DNA from: Microvirga sp.
GTDB lineage: Bacteria > Pseudomonadota > Alphaproteobacteria > Rhizobiales > Beijerinckiaceae
Reading direction: 5' to 3'
Assembly: GCA_031181145.1 (NCBI GenBank)
Contig: JAPSLB010000005.1
Location: 78,986-142,985, forward strand
DNA: 64,000 nucleotides
Shown here: positions 28,975 to 37,614 of the stretch, piece after piece
How positions within the stretch are numbered: the stretch's first letter is position 1
Layout of the letters: each line of letters opens with the position of its first letter
Translations under genes and position numbers: made by a program
The notes under the pieces: model-generated
The model's database searches: none
What the model was told of the DNA's origin: nothing
What the model saw: the letters and a program-made list of their open reading frames with translations, nothing else

Positions 28975-29622
28975 ATGCCGACAGACAACAAGAACCCGCT
29001 GACAGCGTTGTTCACGGGTGATACCGGTGCGACCAGCACCAAGAAAACCAGCGGAGCCAAGAGAGGCTCCAAGACGGCTGCGAAGAAGGCCAGCACGTCC
29101 TCGGCTCGCAAGAGCACGAAGTCGGCCGGCACGAAGACCGCTGCCAAGAAGACGGCTGCTAAGAAGACTGCCGCCAAGAAGACATCGGCCAAGTCGGCCG
29201 CGAAGTCCTCGGCGAAGTCCTCCGGCACGAAGACGGCTGCTAAGAAGACAGCTGCCAGGAAGACGTCGGCCAAATCGGCCGCGAAGTCCCCGGCGAAGTC
29301 CTCCGGCACCAGGACCGCTGCCAAGAAGACAGCTGCCAAGAAGACCACGGCGAAGAAGACTGCTGCGAAGTCGACCTCCCGGTCGGCTGCGAAGAAGTCC
29401 ACCGCTCGCACCGCGTCGGCTCGCTCGACCGCGGCTCGCAAGCCTGCAGCCCGCAGCACCAGCCGCGGCGCGGCGAAATCTTCCGCCAAGAAGACGGCAA
29501 CCAAAACGACGAAGCGCGCGGCCGCTGCGTCCAGCCGCACTTCCGCTACGAAGAAGTCCGGCAAGGTCGCCAAGCGCTCGACGAGCGCTCGCAAGAGCCC
29601 CTCGAAGGCTCGTAAGCGCTAA
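28975..29622 (+). CDS. Histone H1-like Lys/Ala-rich DNA-binding protein
   Basis: 215 aa from ATG 28975, with a strong 'aaggagg' RBS. After about 35 Ser/Thr-rich residues almost the whole protein is made of Lys-Lys-Thr-Ala-Ala type units (TAAKKTAAKKTAAKKTSAKS and variants), Ser/Arg-richer at the end. This composition matches bacterial H1-like/AlgP-like proteins that bind and compact DNA. There is no folded domain. The codon pattern is repetitive, so length is likely to vary between strains. An EcfG promoter indicates induction in general stress or stationary phase. Confidence 0.85.
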   Translation: MPTDNKNPLTALFTGDTGATSTKKTSGAKRGSKTAAKKASTSSARKSTKSAGTKTAAKKTAAKKTAAKKTSAKSAAKSSAKSSGTKTAAKKTAARKTSAKSAAKSPAKSSGTRTAAKKTAAKKTTAKKTAAKSTSRSAAKKSTARTASARSTAARKPAARSTSRGAAKSSAKKTATKTTKRAAAASSRTSATKKSGKVAKRSTSARKSPSKARKR

Positions 29623-29682
29623 GTCAAGCACGCCCCGTGCGCCAGGATCGGGTTCAGCCCGTCGAGTGGCGCATGGGCCTAA

Positions 29683-29716
29683 AAAATCGCCCGGTGAAAA
29701 CCGGGCGATTTTCGTT
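29683..29716. terminator. Rho-independent terminator between H1-like and PRC-barrel genes
   Basis: A 13-bp perfect stem (AAAATCGCCCGGT / ACCGGGCGATTTT, 29683-29695 and 29700-29712) with a GAAA tetraloop. A- and T-tracts on both sides let it serve the convergent genes in both directions. Confidence 0.9.
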
Positions 29717-29734
29717 TTCAGGCTGCTTCGGAAT

Positions 29735-30145
29735 CTAGCGGCCGGTGCTCATGGGATCACTCTCACCCCAATACGGAGTGGCGTTGTAGTAGCGGTGCAC
29801 ATGCTCCTCCCATTCACGGTCGTAGGAAGCATCATGCCCCTCGGCCGTCCGGCGGGGCGCGCCACGCAGCTGGTCTTCGGTCAGATTGAGCTCATAGGCG
29901 TCAAGCTCGACGTTGTATTTCAGGACGCTCCAGGGGAGGGTGTAGTATTCCTCGCCAAGGCCCATGAAACCGCCGAAGCTCATGACCGCATAAGCGACCT
30001 TGCCGGACCGTTTCTCAATCATCACGCGCTCGATCGTCCCGATCTTCTCGCCGTCCGAGCGGCGAACCGGGGTGCCTTCCACCTTGTCGCTGGCGATCAG
30101 GCTGCGGGTTTCGCGGAGGTCGCCGCTTTGTACCGTTGTCTCCAT
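29735..30145 (-). CDS. PRC-barrel domain-containing protein
   Basis: 136 aa. The PRC-barrel lies at residues about 14-90 ('LIASDKVEGTPVRRSDGEKI', 'IERVMIEKRSGKVAYAVMSF', 'YYTLPWSVLKY'). Such small barrel proteins are common in alphaproteobacterial stress regulons; a molecular role is not established. The tail is charged and Tyr/His-rich. A perfect EcfG promoter stands upstream on the minus strand, divergent from that of the SDR gene. Confidence 0.87.
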   Translation of the reverse strand: METTVQSGDLRETRSLIASDKVEGTPVRRSDGEKIGTIERVMIEKRSGKVAYAVMSFGGFMGLGEEYYTLPWSVLKYNVELDAYELNLTEDQLRGAPRRTAEGHDASYDREWEEHVHRYYNATPYWGESDPMSTGR

Positions 30146-30178
30146 TCTCTCGCTCCCTTCATCTCTAAGGTCTAAGGC

Positions 30179-30203
30179 AACGCTCGGGCCACGGAGCCGT
30201 TCC
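30179..30203 (-). promoter_or_regulatory. EcfG-type promoter of PRC-barrel gene
   Basis: On the minus strand GGAAC (30203-30199), 16-base spacer, CGTT (30182-30179). It lies 34 bp before the PRC-barrel start, an exact consensus match. Confidence 0.8.
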
Positions 30204-30280
30204 GACTGGAAGCCTCGCGTTTCCCAGGACTCACAAGGCTTTTACGGTTCTTCCCACCTGCCGTATCAAGCGCTGCCATA

Positions 30281-30305
30281 GGAACCCCGCCATTGCCCTC
30301 ACGTT
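30281..30305 (+). promoter_or_regulatory. EcfG-type promoter of SDR gene
   Basis: GGAAC (30281-30285), 16-base spacer, CGTT (30302-30305), 40 bp before the SDR start. It is divergent from the equivalent site at 30179-30203. Confidence 0.8.
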
Positions 30306-30344
30306 GACCCTCGCTCTTGCCCCAGGACAACGAAGGAGATTGCC

Positions 30345-31508
30345 ATGCCCGTTCGCCAGAAGCCGGTCGAGGAGCAAGTGGTCGTCATCACGGGTGCCTC
30401 CAGCGGTATCGGTCTCGCGACAGCGCATCATTTTGCGTCGCGCGGCGCCAAGGGCCTCGTTCTGGCAGCCCGTAACGAGGAGGCCTTGCGCAAGGTCGCC
30501 GGTGAACTCAGCCGGGGCGGTACCCGCGCCATCGCGGCGCCTGCGGATGTGAGCAAGCGCGAGGATCTGGAGCGGATCGCCCGCACCGCCATCGACACGT
30601 TCGGAGGATTCGACACCTGGGTGAACGATGCCGCCGTCGCTCTCTACGGGACCCTCGACAAGATCCCCTTGGAGGATCAGCGGCAGCTCTTCGAAGTGAA
30701 TTACTGGGGCGTGGTCAACGGCTCGCTCATCGCAGCGGAACACCTGCGCAACCGCGGCGGCACCATCATCAATGTCGGCAGCGTTCTCTCCGAGCGCACC
30801 ATGATGCTGCAGACGCAGTACTCGGCGTCGAAACATGCGGTGAAGGCTTTCACCGACGGGCTGCGGATGGAGCTGGAATATCAGGAGGCGCCGGTCGCGG
30901 TGACTCTCATCAAGCCCTCCTCCATCGATACGCCCTATGTCGAACATGCCCGCAACTATCTCGACAAGGAGGCGGCCGTACCGCCGCCGGCCTACGATCC
31001 GCATCTGGTCGCCAAGGCGATCGTCTTCGCGGCCGAGCACCGCAGGCGCGAACTCACCATCGGCTTCGGCGGATGGGTCATCGGCGCCATGGGCAAGGTC
31101 GCGCCGCGCATGATGGACAAGGCCATGGAACTGACGGGCTACGGCGCTCAGACGACCAACCAGCCCGAGCGCCGGCAGATGCACGACAATCTCTACCGCG
31201 CGCGAGAAGACGGCGACATGTATTCGTCGCTTCCCGGCGAACCGCGCAAGACAAGCCTGCTGCTCGAGGCGCAGCTCCATCCCTTCGCGACCGCAGCCGT
31301 TCTGGCAGGCGTCGGCGCCATGATCGCAAGCATGTTCCTCGCCCCGTTCATGACCGGCTCGCGCCCCGCTGCCAGCGCGAAGCGCCCGATGCCGCGTTAC
31401 CAGCCCACCATGCGCCGCACCGGCAACGGACACGACAAACGCACCATGGGTCCTGGCCATATCAGCCAGCGTAGCGCCAGCGAGGGCCGGCCGCAGCCGC
31501 GCCATTGA
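30345..31508 (+). CDS. SDR family oxidoreductase with C-terminal extension
   Basis: 387 aa, about 120 longer than a plain SDR. Cofactor motif TGASSGIG is at residues 16-23, 'NDAA' near 94-97 and the catalytic Tyr159/Lys163 (YSASK). The extra C-terminal part carries one hydrophobic helix (about 310-330, 'FATAAVLAGVGAMIASMFLA') followed by a basic, Pro/Arg-rich tail, so the enzyme may be membrane-tethered. An exact EcfG promoter lies upstream. Substrate unknown. Confidence 0.87.
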   Translation: MPVRQKPVEEQVVVITGASSGIGLATAHHFASRGAKGLVLAARNEEALRKVAGELSRGGTRAIAAPADVSKREDLERIARTAIDTFGGFDTWVNDAAVALYGTLDKIPLEDQRQLFEVNYWGVVNGSLIAAEHLRNRGGTIINVGSVLSERTMMLQTQYSASKHAVKAFTDGLRMELEYQEAPVAVTLIKPSSIDTPYVEHARNYLDKEAAVPPPAYDPHLVAKAIVFAAEHRRRELTIGFGGWVIGAMGKVAPRMMDKAMELTGYGAQTTNQPERRQMHDNLYRAREDGDMYSSLPGEPRKTSLLLEAQLHPFATAAVLAGVGAMIASMFLAPFMTGSRPAASAKRPMPRYQPTMRRTGNGHDKRTMGPGHISQRSASEGRPQPRH

Positions 31509-31560
31509 TGCTGACGGCAGAGTGTCGACGCTGCAGGGTCGCGACGCCGATTCATCCCGC

Positions 31561-31650
31561 ATGGCCGGGCCTGTCCCGGCCATCCCTTTATCGAAAAGGC
31601 GCGGCGTCTCACCGCACCGGGATCACCGGTGCGGGGCCGGCGATGACGAC
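31561..31650. repeat. Dispersed intergenic double-hairpin repeat, copy C
   Basis: ATGGCCGGG (31561-31569) / CCCGGCCAT (31575-31583) and, further on, 'ggatcaccgg' / 'ccggcgatgac' (31620-31648). Same layout as copy A (8631-8740); first stem shared with copy B (11457-11480). Confidence 0.6.
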
Positions 31651-31745
31651 AGAGAGAAGCCTGGCGACAGGAGGGCGCTTCGTGTGACGTATCGCCCGCG
31701 CGGAACCTGGATCCACTTTTGCGCACGATGCGCTAGCCTTTCTGC

Positions 31746-32657
31746 ATGAATCCGATTCGCTTTCTCGCCTTCACGGCTGCGCTCGCCTTCGGCGGCACCG
31801 CTCTCGCCCAGGACAGGGGTACGCTCGCTCCGAAGCCTCTGCCGCCTCTGACCAATCCCGACGATCCGAAGCTCGCCGCGAAGGAACTGTTCGGCCGGAG
31901 CACCGCCCCGGCCTCCCTCCGGGCCCGCTCCATCGGCAGTTACGCGCGGGGCTGCGTGGCAGGAGCCACGGCAATTCCAGTCGATGGAGAGACCTGGCAG
32001 GTGATGCGCCTGTCCCGAAACCGCAACTGGGGCCATCCGCAGCTCATCGCGCTGCTGCAGCGCCTGTCCGCACGCATGCCGAGCATCAATGGATGGCCGG
32101 GCCTTCTCATCGGTGACATCTCGCAGCCGCGCGGCGGCCCCATGCTCACGGGCCACGCCTCGCACCAGATCGGTCTCGATGCGGATGTGTGGCTCACGCC
32201 CATGCCCGATCGCCGCCTGTCGCGGCTCGAGCGCGAGGAGATGTCCGCCACCAACGTGGTGCGCAGCGATTGGCTCGATGTGGATCCCTCGGTCTGGACG
32301 CCGCAGCACACGGCTCTCATCCGCGCGGCCGCGAAGGAGGGAAACGTTGCGCGCATCTTCGTGAATCCGGCGATCAAGAAGGCGCTCTGCCGCGAGGCCG
32401 GAGAGGATCGGGGATGGTTGAGCAAGGTGCGGCCGATGTGGGGCCACAACTATCACTTTCATATCCGCCTCGCCTGCCCTGCGGGAGACGCGACCTGTTC
32501 CGATCAGGATCCGCCGCCAAGCGGCGACGGGTGCGGGGCGGAACTCGCACGTTGGTTCACGCCGGAGATGCTGCGCCCGAAGCCCGGCAAGCCGAGGCCG
32601 CCTTTGACCCTGGCGCAGCTGCCGGAGGAGTGCGGCCGCGTGCTCGCGGTACCGTAA
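31746..32657 (+). CDS. mepA: Penicillin-insensitive murein endopeptidase
   Basis: 303 aa. MepA (peptidase M74) is a periplasmic zinc enzyme that cuts D-Ala-mDAP crosslinks. A signal peptide (residues 1-20, ending 'ALAQ') and the zinc ligands in 'HASHQIGLDADVWL' (about 137-150) and 'WGHNYHFHIRLAC' (about 233-245) are present. Several Cys pairs near the C-terminus suit the oxidising periplasm. Confidence 0.93.
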   Translation: MNPIRFLAFTAALAFGGTALAQDRGTLAPKPLPPLTNPDDPKLAAKELFGRSTAPASLRARSIGSYARGCVAGATAIPVDGETWQVMRLSRNRNWGHPQLIALLQRLSARMPSINGWPGLLIGDISQPRGGPMLTGHASHQIGLDADVWLTPMPDRRLSRLEREEMSATNVVRSDWLDVDPSVWTPQHTALIRAAAKEGNVARIFVNPAIKKALCREAGEDRGWLSKVRPMWGHNYHFHIRLACPAGDATCSDQDPPPSGDGCGAELARWFTPEMLRPKPGKPRPPLTLAQLPEECGRVLAVP

Positions 32658-32691
32658 AGCGCGAACGGCGAACGGCGATCGCCGCTCACTG

Positions 32692-33351
32692 CTACTCGGC
32701 CGCGACGCCGGTGCCGATCGGGCAGGACACGCCCGTTCCGCCGAGACCGCAATAGCCGTTCGGGTTCTTCGCCAGGTACTGCTGGTGATAATCCTCGGCG
32801 AAATAGAACGGCCCCGCGTCCAGGATCTCCGTGGTGACGGGCCCGTAGCCTCGCGCCGCGAGCACCTGGGCATAGGCGGCCTTCGAGGCTTCGGCGGCTT
32901 TGCGCTGCGCCTCGCCGAACACATAGATCCCGGAGCGGTACTGGGTGCCCGCATCGTTGCCCTGACGCATGCCTTGCGTGGGATCGTGATTTTCCCAGAA
33001 TGTCTTCAGGAGGGCCTCATAGGACGTCTTCCGGGGATCGAAGACGACGAGCACCACCTCGTTGTGCCCGGTCATTCCGGTGCACACTTCCTCATAGGTC
33101 GGATGGGGCGTAATGCCGGCGGAGTAGCCCGCCGCCGTGACCCAGATGCCGTCTTCCATCTGCCAGAACTTGCGCTCGGCGCCCCAGAAGCAGCCGAGCC
33201 CAAAGAGGGCCTTCTCCATGCCGTCCGGGTAAGGAGGCTGAAGCGGACGTCCATTGACGAAATGGGTCCCGGCCGTGGGAATCGGAGCCGGACGGCCCGG
33301 CAAAGCCTGGTCGGGCGTGGGAAGGGTAAGGGGTTTGCGGAAGCTGAACAT
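32692..33351 (-). CDS. msrA: Peptide-methionine (S)-S-oxide reductase MsrA
   Basis: 219 aa. MsrA reduces methionine-S-sulfoxide in proteins. The catalytic Cys54 sits in '[10 protein letters not shown]'; '[12 protein letters not shown]' and '[12 protein letters not shown]' are typical ('GIWVT' here). The start at 33351 is preferred to 33378 because 'agagagg' lies just before it and relatives begin at the same 'MFxF'. No msrB is adjacent. Confidence 0.93.
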   Translation of the reverse strand: MFSFRKPLTLPTPDQALPGRPAPIPTAGTHFVNGRPLQPPYPDGMEKALFGLGCFWGAERKFWQMEDGIWVTAAGYSAGITPHPTYEEVCTGMTGHNEVVLVVFDPRKTSYEALLKTFWENHDPTQGMRQGNDAGTQYRSGIYVFGEAQRKAAEASKAAYAQVLAARGYGPVTTEILDAGPFYFAEDYHQQYLAKNPNGYCGLGGTGVSCPIGTGVAAE

Positions 33352-33493
33352 GGAGGCCTCTCTTGCGACCTGACTCATGTAAGCATCCCCTGCCTCCGAG
33401 GGGAGGGGCTCCCCCTCACCTTGCCGTGAGAGCCTCGCGCATCGTACGAAAACTGGACCCGCTCTACGCGAGGAATGATGCGCCGCTTGAGGC

Positions 33494-33545
33494 CTGGAGC
33501 ATCAGACCCAAAAGTGCAAATCCGCTTTTGGGTCTGATGCTCTAG
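33494..33545. terminator. Long perfect hairpin overlapping a stop codon (dispersed palindrome)
   Basis: The arms 33498-33514 and 33525-33541 are perfectly complementary over 17 bp (agcatcagacccaaaag and its complement). With flanking pairs the stem reaches about 21 bp including one G-U; the loop is 10 bases. It includes the stop codon of the small membrane protein gene on the minus strand. The motif resembles abundant palindromic intergenic repeats of Rhizobiales and could terminate transcription. Confidence 0.7.
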
Positions 33546-33862
33546 CGGCCCGCGAAATAGCCGACGGGTTCGAGAGGCTTCTGGCCGAGCCAAAGGAGCA
33601 GCGCGCCGACCAGGAAGGCCGTAACGGAAGCGGGAAGCTGGAGGAGCTGGCTCAGGAAAGGGTCCCACAGCCAAGGATAGGCGCTTGCGGCGAGCTGCCC
33701 CTCGAGCCCCTTCGGTCCGCCCGGGAACAGGGTGCCTACGGCGCCCGAGATGGAAATGAACGACACCGTCTGATTGACGATGGACCGCGTTCCATCGATC
33801 ACGAGACCGATGAAACCGGCGGCGACCAGCAGAAGCCCCAAACTACGCGCCAGGAATTTCAA
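33542..33862 (-). CDS. Small hypothetical membrane protein
   Basis: 106 aa from a TTG start, with 'aaagggg' about 10 bases upstream. Two to three hydrophobic segments: residues about 5-25 (SLGLLLVAAGFIGLVIDGTR), 31-50 and 78-95 ('VTAFLVGALLLWLGQKP'). Conserved-looking 'GTLFPGGPKGLEG' lies between. I do not recognise a named family. The longer in-frame opening upstream crosses the tRNA gene and is not coding. Confidence 0.65.
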   Translation of the reverse strand: MKFLARSLGLLLVAAGFIGLVIDGTRSIVNQTVSFISISGAVGTLFPGGPKGLEGQLAASAYPWLWDPFLSQLLQLPASVTAFLVGALLLWLGQKPLEPVGYFAGR

Positions 33863-34063
33863 GGAAGTATGCCCCTTTGAACAGAGGGGATTATCTAGAG
33901 CCTTTTGGGGCTGCCGCAAAGTCACCTTATTCAAACTTTCTTCAGTTCGGTCTTGCCTTCCGGGCCGTTTTGGAGCTAAACGAGCGCTCCGCAGAGATGC
34001 GGGGAATCTCATCCGGTTCGCGTTCACGCGAACAAAGTCGCAAAACCGGAAAGATTCGATGCT

Positions 34064-34153
34064 GGAGGGGTGGCCGAGTGGTTGAAGGCGCACGCCTGGA
34101 AAGTGTGTATACGGGAAACCGTATCGCGGGTTCGAATCCCGCTCCCTCCGCCA
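34064..34153 (+). tRNA. tRNA-Ser (anticodon GGA)
   Basis: 90 bases including an encoded CCA. Acceptor arm GGAGGGG pairs with TCCCTCC before the discriminator G; the anticodon stem-loop has loop CTGGAAA with GGA at 34098-34100; a long variable arm (tatacgggaaaccgtat) is typical of tRNA-Ser; the T-arm is 'gcgggttcgaatcccgc'. It marks the left border of the decayed accessory region. Confidence 0.96.
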
Positions 34154-34404
34154 TCTAATGCGCCAAGGCTCTGTAGCAAAAAGCGAAATTTCGAGCACGG
34201 CTGTTGTATCCCTCATTTCTCCCCACATTCTAAACTCGTGTAATGCCCCTTCTTGGGATGAAATATGTTTCATGCCGCGGGCGCTGGATAACGACTCGAC
34301 AGTGCCCCCGCTTTGACTACTCCTTGGACAGGCCCTGCTTAACCTTGATCTTCCCTCGTGCTGACGGACACCTTTGCTAAGCTCCTGCGGGAGCGGGAAG
34401 GTGT

Positions 34405-34850
34405 TTGATGACGAGGACGAGACGGGAATTCACCCCAGAGTTCAGACGAGAGGCCGTCGCCCTGCTGGACAGTAGCGGCCGACCCCTGATGCAGATTGCG
34501 ACAGAGCTGGGGATTTCACCCTCGATGCTGCGCAACTGGCGGAGCGTCGTGCATGGCGGCCATCCCGCGGTCGAGAGCTGGCTCGAAGGTTGCGCCGACC
34601 AGTTCTGCTGCAATGGCGTCTCCAGCCGATCAGGCGGCCGAGATCGCACGGCTGCGGCGTGAACTCGATTGCACGCGCATGGAGCGCGATGTCTTAAAAA
34701 AGCGATCGGCATCTTCGCGGAGATGCCCAGATGAGGTTTGGGTTCATCGAGCAGCATGCCCGCACCTTTCCGGTGCGGCTCATGTGCCGCGTGCTCAAGG
34801 TCTCGCCCAGCGGCTACCATGCGTGGCGCTCCCTACCGGAGAGAGGGTTC
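34405..34850 (+). mobile_element. IS3-family transposase remnant (orfA and start of orfB)
   Basis: orfA begins at 34408 'MTRTRREFTPEFRREAVALL' with the helix-turn-helix 'QIATELGISPSMLRNWR'. It is then frameshifted near 34560 and continues 'DQAAEIARLRRELDCTRMER' and 'DVLKK'. At 'ttaaaaaag' (34693-34701) the normal IS3 frameshift window leads to orfB ('MRFGFIEQHARTFPVRLMCR', from 34731). orfB breaks off after 'SGYHAWRS' near 34835, before the DDE domain. It cannot be active. Confidence 0.85.
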
Positions 34851-35010
34851 AAGGTCACGCTCATAGGCAGGAATGTCGTCTCAAACTTCGCAGTATGCCC
34901 TTTAACGAATGAACTGTCGCCGGTTGGCAGGACAGGTCCGAACTCCGGCTGCTGCCCGATCATTAAAAGCCTCACCGCAAAATGTCGTCGCATTGTTCAG
35001 ATGCTCAGAC

Positions 35011-35319
35011 ATGCGGCAGCGGGTGAAGGTGCTCACCGCCCCGAACGGTCGCAAGGCCCTGGAGGTGCTGGACAAGGAGGTGCCGGCGCTGGTGGCGACC
35101 GACTTCATGATGCCGCTGATGAACGGGCTGGAGCTGGCCCAGGCAATCAAGGCCAATCCGGATTGGGCCCGGATCCCGATCATCCTACTGAGCGGGGCAC
35201 GAGGAGCGATCGCCCGTAGCCATCCGGAGTTGTTCGCGGCCGTCTACGATAATCCGTTCAGGATCGAGAACGTTCTTGCAGCGGTGGTAGAGACAGTTGG
35301 CGCCCAGAGAAGGTCATAG
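35011..35319 (+). pseudogene. Response-regulator receiver domain fragment
   Basis: 102 aa. 'VLTAPNGRKALEVLDKEVPAL', split here by sense, corresponds to the second strand onward of a receiver domain; the phospho-acceptor Asp is in 'ATDFMMPLMNG' and 'IPIILLSG' follows. The first strand with its acidic pair is missing, and the invariant Lys of the 'KPF' switch is replaced ('YDNPF'). It follows the IS3 remnant by about 170 bp and is probably debris from a larger gene. Confidence 0.65.
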
Positions 35320-35599
35320 AAACCCTGTTCAGCACGTGCTGTGTCCAACCGAAGCCTGACCGAAAGGCTTGGCCACTCAGGCAAATGTCTGCTTCGGGTC
35401 AGGAGCCGAGATTTCCTGCGCTTTCGGAACGTCCGCTTCGATGAGGATTGCGGCCTTCGAGCTTATGACTCAGGCGTGCCGTTTTGAGACGTTCCGAGCG
35501 TGGAAGTCGTTGCGTGCTATATTCACCAATGGCTTACGCCAAGAACTTCGGGTAAGGCCGTTTATAGAATGCGAGTGGCTGCGGTAGAAGGGCCCTACA

Positions 35600-36088
35600 A
35601 TGTTGACTGTCATCCACCTCAACGGCCCGATTAACAGTGGCAAATCCTCGGTCGGTCGGGCCTTGGCCGATCTTCTGCCCGGTGCCGTCTTCATTGATGG
35701 CGATGATCACGACTCTCCGGATGATGCTCCTCTCTGCACGACGATCCAGGTCGCCTTGCGGCGCATCGAAACCCGGATCGCGGAGGCCACAGGGGACTAT
35801 CTGATTGTGGCCTATCCTCTGGATCAGGCGCACTACGACCAGGTTCGAGTTGCCTCAGAGAGGCGGGGAGCTCGCCTCCTGGTTCTCACGCTCGCACCTC
35901 CCTTGGAAGTGGCGCTCAGTGATCGGGGAGCCCGCAGGCTCACCCCAGGGGAGCGAGAGCGCATCATTGAGATGTATGAGCACGGCTACCAGGCCCGCGC
36001 CTTCAGCAATGCCGTTCTTAATACGGCTGGGCTGACTCCTGAACAGAGCGCGCAACAGGCTGCCGAGGTGGTTCTTTCGATCAGATAG
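35600..36088 (+). CDS. P-loop kinase, chloramphenicol-phosphotransferase-like
   Basis: 162 aa. Walker A GPINSGKS is at residues 9-16, followed by 'ALADLLPGAVFIDGDD', a nucleoside/shikimate-kinase-like layout. A lid-like Arg-rich segment 'DRGARRLTPGERERI' lies near 108-122. Overall it resembles AAA-type small kinases related to chloramphenicol phosphotransferase; the substrate is unknown. The reading frame is intact although neighbours are decayed. It may be a cargo gene. Confidence 0.65.
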   Translation: MLTVIHLNGPINSGKSSVGRALADLLPGAVFIDGDDHDSPDDAPLCTTIQVALRRIETRIAEATGDYLIVAYPLDQAHYDQVRVASERRGARLLVLTLAPPLEVALSDRGARRLTPGERERIIEMYEHGYQARAFSNAVLNTAGLTPEQSAQQAAEVVLSIR

Positions 36089-36527
36089 TTTCCGAGAAGA
36101 CGCTTTATGGAATGCAGGGCCCAACGGTGAGTTCATCAGGGAAGGTCCGGAGCGGGTCAGTAGGCGAAACTCCTCTGCCCTTCAGTAACGTCTGCCTATC
36201 CCGTGTAAGCAGGCATCCGCTTTATGTCGGAGAAGTGCCAGAAGCCGTCGTTCCCGCGGCACTATGTGTTGCCAAGGAGCGGCAGCGGGCGCAGGGAGTA
36301 GGACAGCTTGATCGCGCTCCGGGACATGGATCCGGTGATGGGTCGGCTAACGATATCAGCTCCCGCCGCGACAGCATTGAGAATCCCGGCGACCTCCTCA
36401 AACCGCATCCTTATGCTTCGCCCCGAAAATTTAATCGACACGTTCGAACTACCGCGTAATGCCGGCATTATCGTCTTCGGTCACGTTCACCTGCACATCG
36501 ATGGAATGGTTCCGTTCAGGGTGTCAA
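36089..36527. other. Intergenic stretch inside the accessory zone
   Basis: 439 bases without a recognisable gene. It contains 'gaaggtccggagcgggtc' (36141-36158), which recurs with one change at 50474-50491. Confidence 0.45.
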
Positions 36528-36857
36528 ATGAGAAAGAGCAGCAAGGCCAAGCTCAGGGAGGCGTTCCTGCACCTGGAGAGCGAAGTCCCAGGAAGCGTGG
36601 CGCGACAGGTTCGCAACTTGCGTCATCCCGATGCCCGGTGGGTCCGGCTCCCGCTCGGTGTGCTGGTCGTGCTGGGTGGTCTTCTTGCGCCGGTGGTTCC
36701 AATCCTTGGGGTTTGGATGATCCCCCTCGGGCTGCTTCTGCTTGCCTATGATGTCCCGTTCTTGCGCAGGCCAACCGCGAACTTCACGATCTGGAGCACC
36801 AAGAAATGGGTTGCTCTGAGGGAATGGTTCGATCGCCGTGTGCGCCGCTCTCGGTGA
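36528..36857 (+). CDS. Small hypothetical membrane protein
   Basis: 109 aa. A basic N-terminal helix (MRKSSKAKLREAFLHLESEV) precedes a hydrophobic hairpin at residues about 43-75 ('LPLGVLVVLGGLLAPVVPIL' and 'GVWMIPLGLLLLAYDVPFL') and a basic tail. It resembles small Pro/Gly/Trp-containing inner-membrane proteins of rhizobia, whose role is not known. The start at 36528 is the last sensible Met before the domain. Confidence 0.6.
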   Translation: MRKSSKAKLREAFLHLESEVPGSVARQVRNLRHPDARWVRLPLGVLVVLGGLLAPVVPILGVWMIPLGLLLLAYDVPFLRRPTANFTIWSTKKWVALREWFDRRVRRSR

Positions 36858-36947
36858 GCGGCCGCAAAGTTGAAGGTTTGCAACTGTGACTTCAAGGATC
36901 ACGAGCGCACCCGGCATGCTCTGTGTGACCGCCTTCGCGACACGGGC

Positions 36948-37250
36948 TCAGTGCGTTGCCTGCTCGCGCAGGAAATCAAGAATAGCGGCGCCAAGCTCGT
37001 CCGGCCGCTCGACACCGACAGACATGTGAGTCCGGCCGGCGAGTTCCAGCATGGTAAAGCCCGGCAACTCCCGTCGAATGCGTTCCATGCCCGTCTGCCG
37101 GAACGGCACCATCACCTCCTGCTCGAAGGTTCGGAGCTTCTGGGCGAGCCCGGCACCCCCGTGATCAAGGGGAAGGAACGGTGTTGGCGTAGATCGCAAG
37201 GGCCGGGGCCTGCACCTGCGTGTAGTTGCACCGCCGGCCTTGTCACGTTA
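36948..37250 (-). pseudogene. Alpha/beta-hydrolase C-terminal fragment, frameshifted
   Basis: Minus-strand remnants: 'VQAPALAIYANT' (about 37215-37185) in one frame, then after a frameshift near 37180 'FLPLDHGGAGLAQKLRTFEQ' and 'GFTMLELAGRTHMSVGVERP', ending 'AAILDFLREQATH'. The conserved strand before the catalytic Asp and the His of the triad are recognisable; the nucleophile half is absent. Confidence 0.6.
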
Positions 37251-37614
37251 GCCCGAGAAGACAATAAGATTCCTACCTCGTTGACTTCAGGCGAGAACGC
37301 CTGCCACGGCTTTCCATTCTGCCATGGCCCGGAGGCGATACAGGTGGGTGAAGCGCTTCCAATCAGCCGGGCAGGTAGAACGCTGCCCCTCAATTCACAA
37401 TCAGGTGGCAAACGTCTTCCGCCGTTCAGCAAACACTACCGCTGCCGCTCTTCGTACGTTCTTAGCATAGGCCTTCCGAGGCTTGGCGAGGCAACCGGTA
37501 TCTGATGCTCCTGAAGGGATGAGCCTGTATCAAGCCGTCAAGTTGATGATGCCCGCCCGCTTGCCTTGTTCTGGGAGGGGAGAAGTGATGGACGCAGGGG
37601 CCTGCTCTTGCCCC

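Noticed and set aside
30231..31583. 450-codon minus-strand opening
   Set aside because: Antisense of the SDR gene, with no signal, domain or RBS.
33863..34273. Upstream in-frame extension of the small membrane protein
   Set aside because: It crosses the tRNA-Ser gene and has no conserved sequence; the TTG at 33862 fits better.
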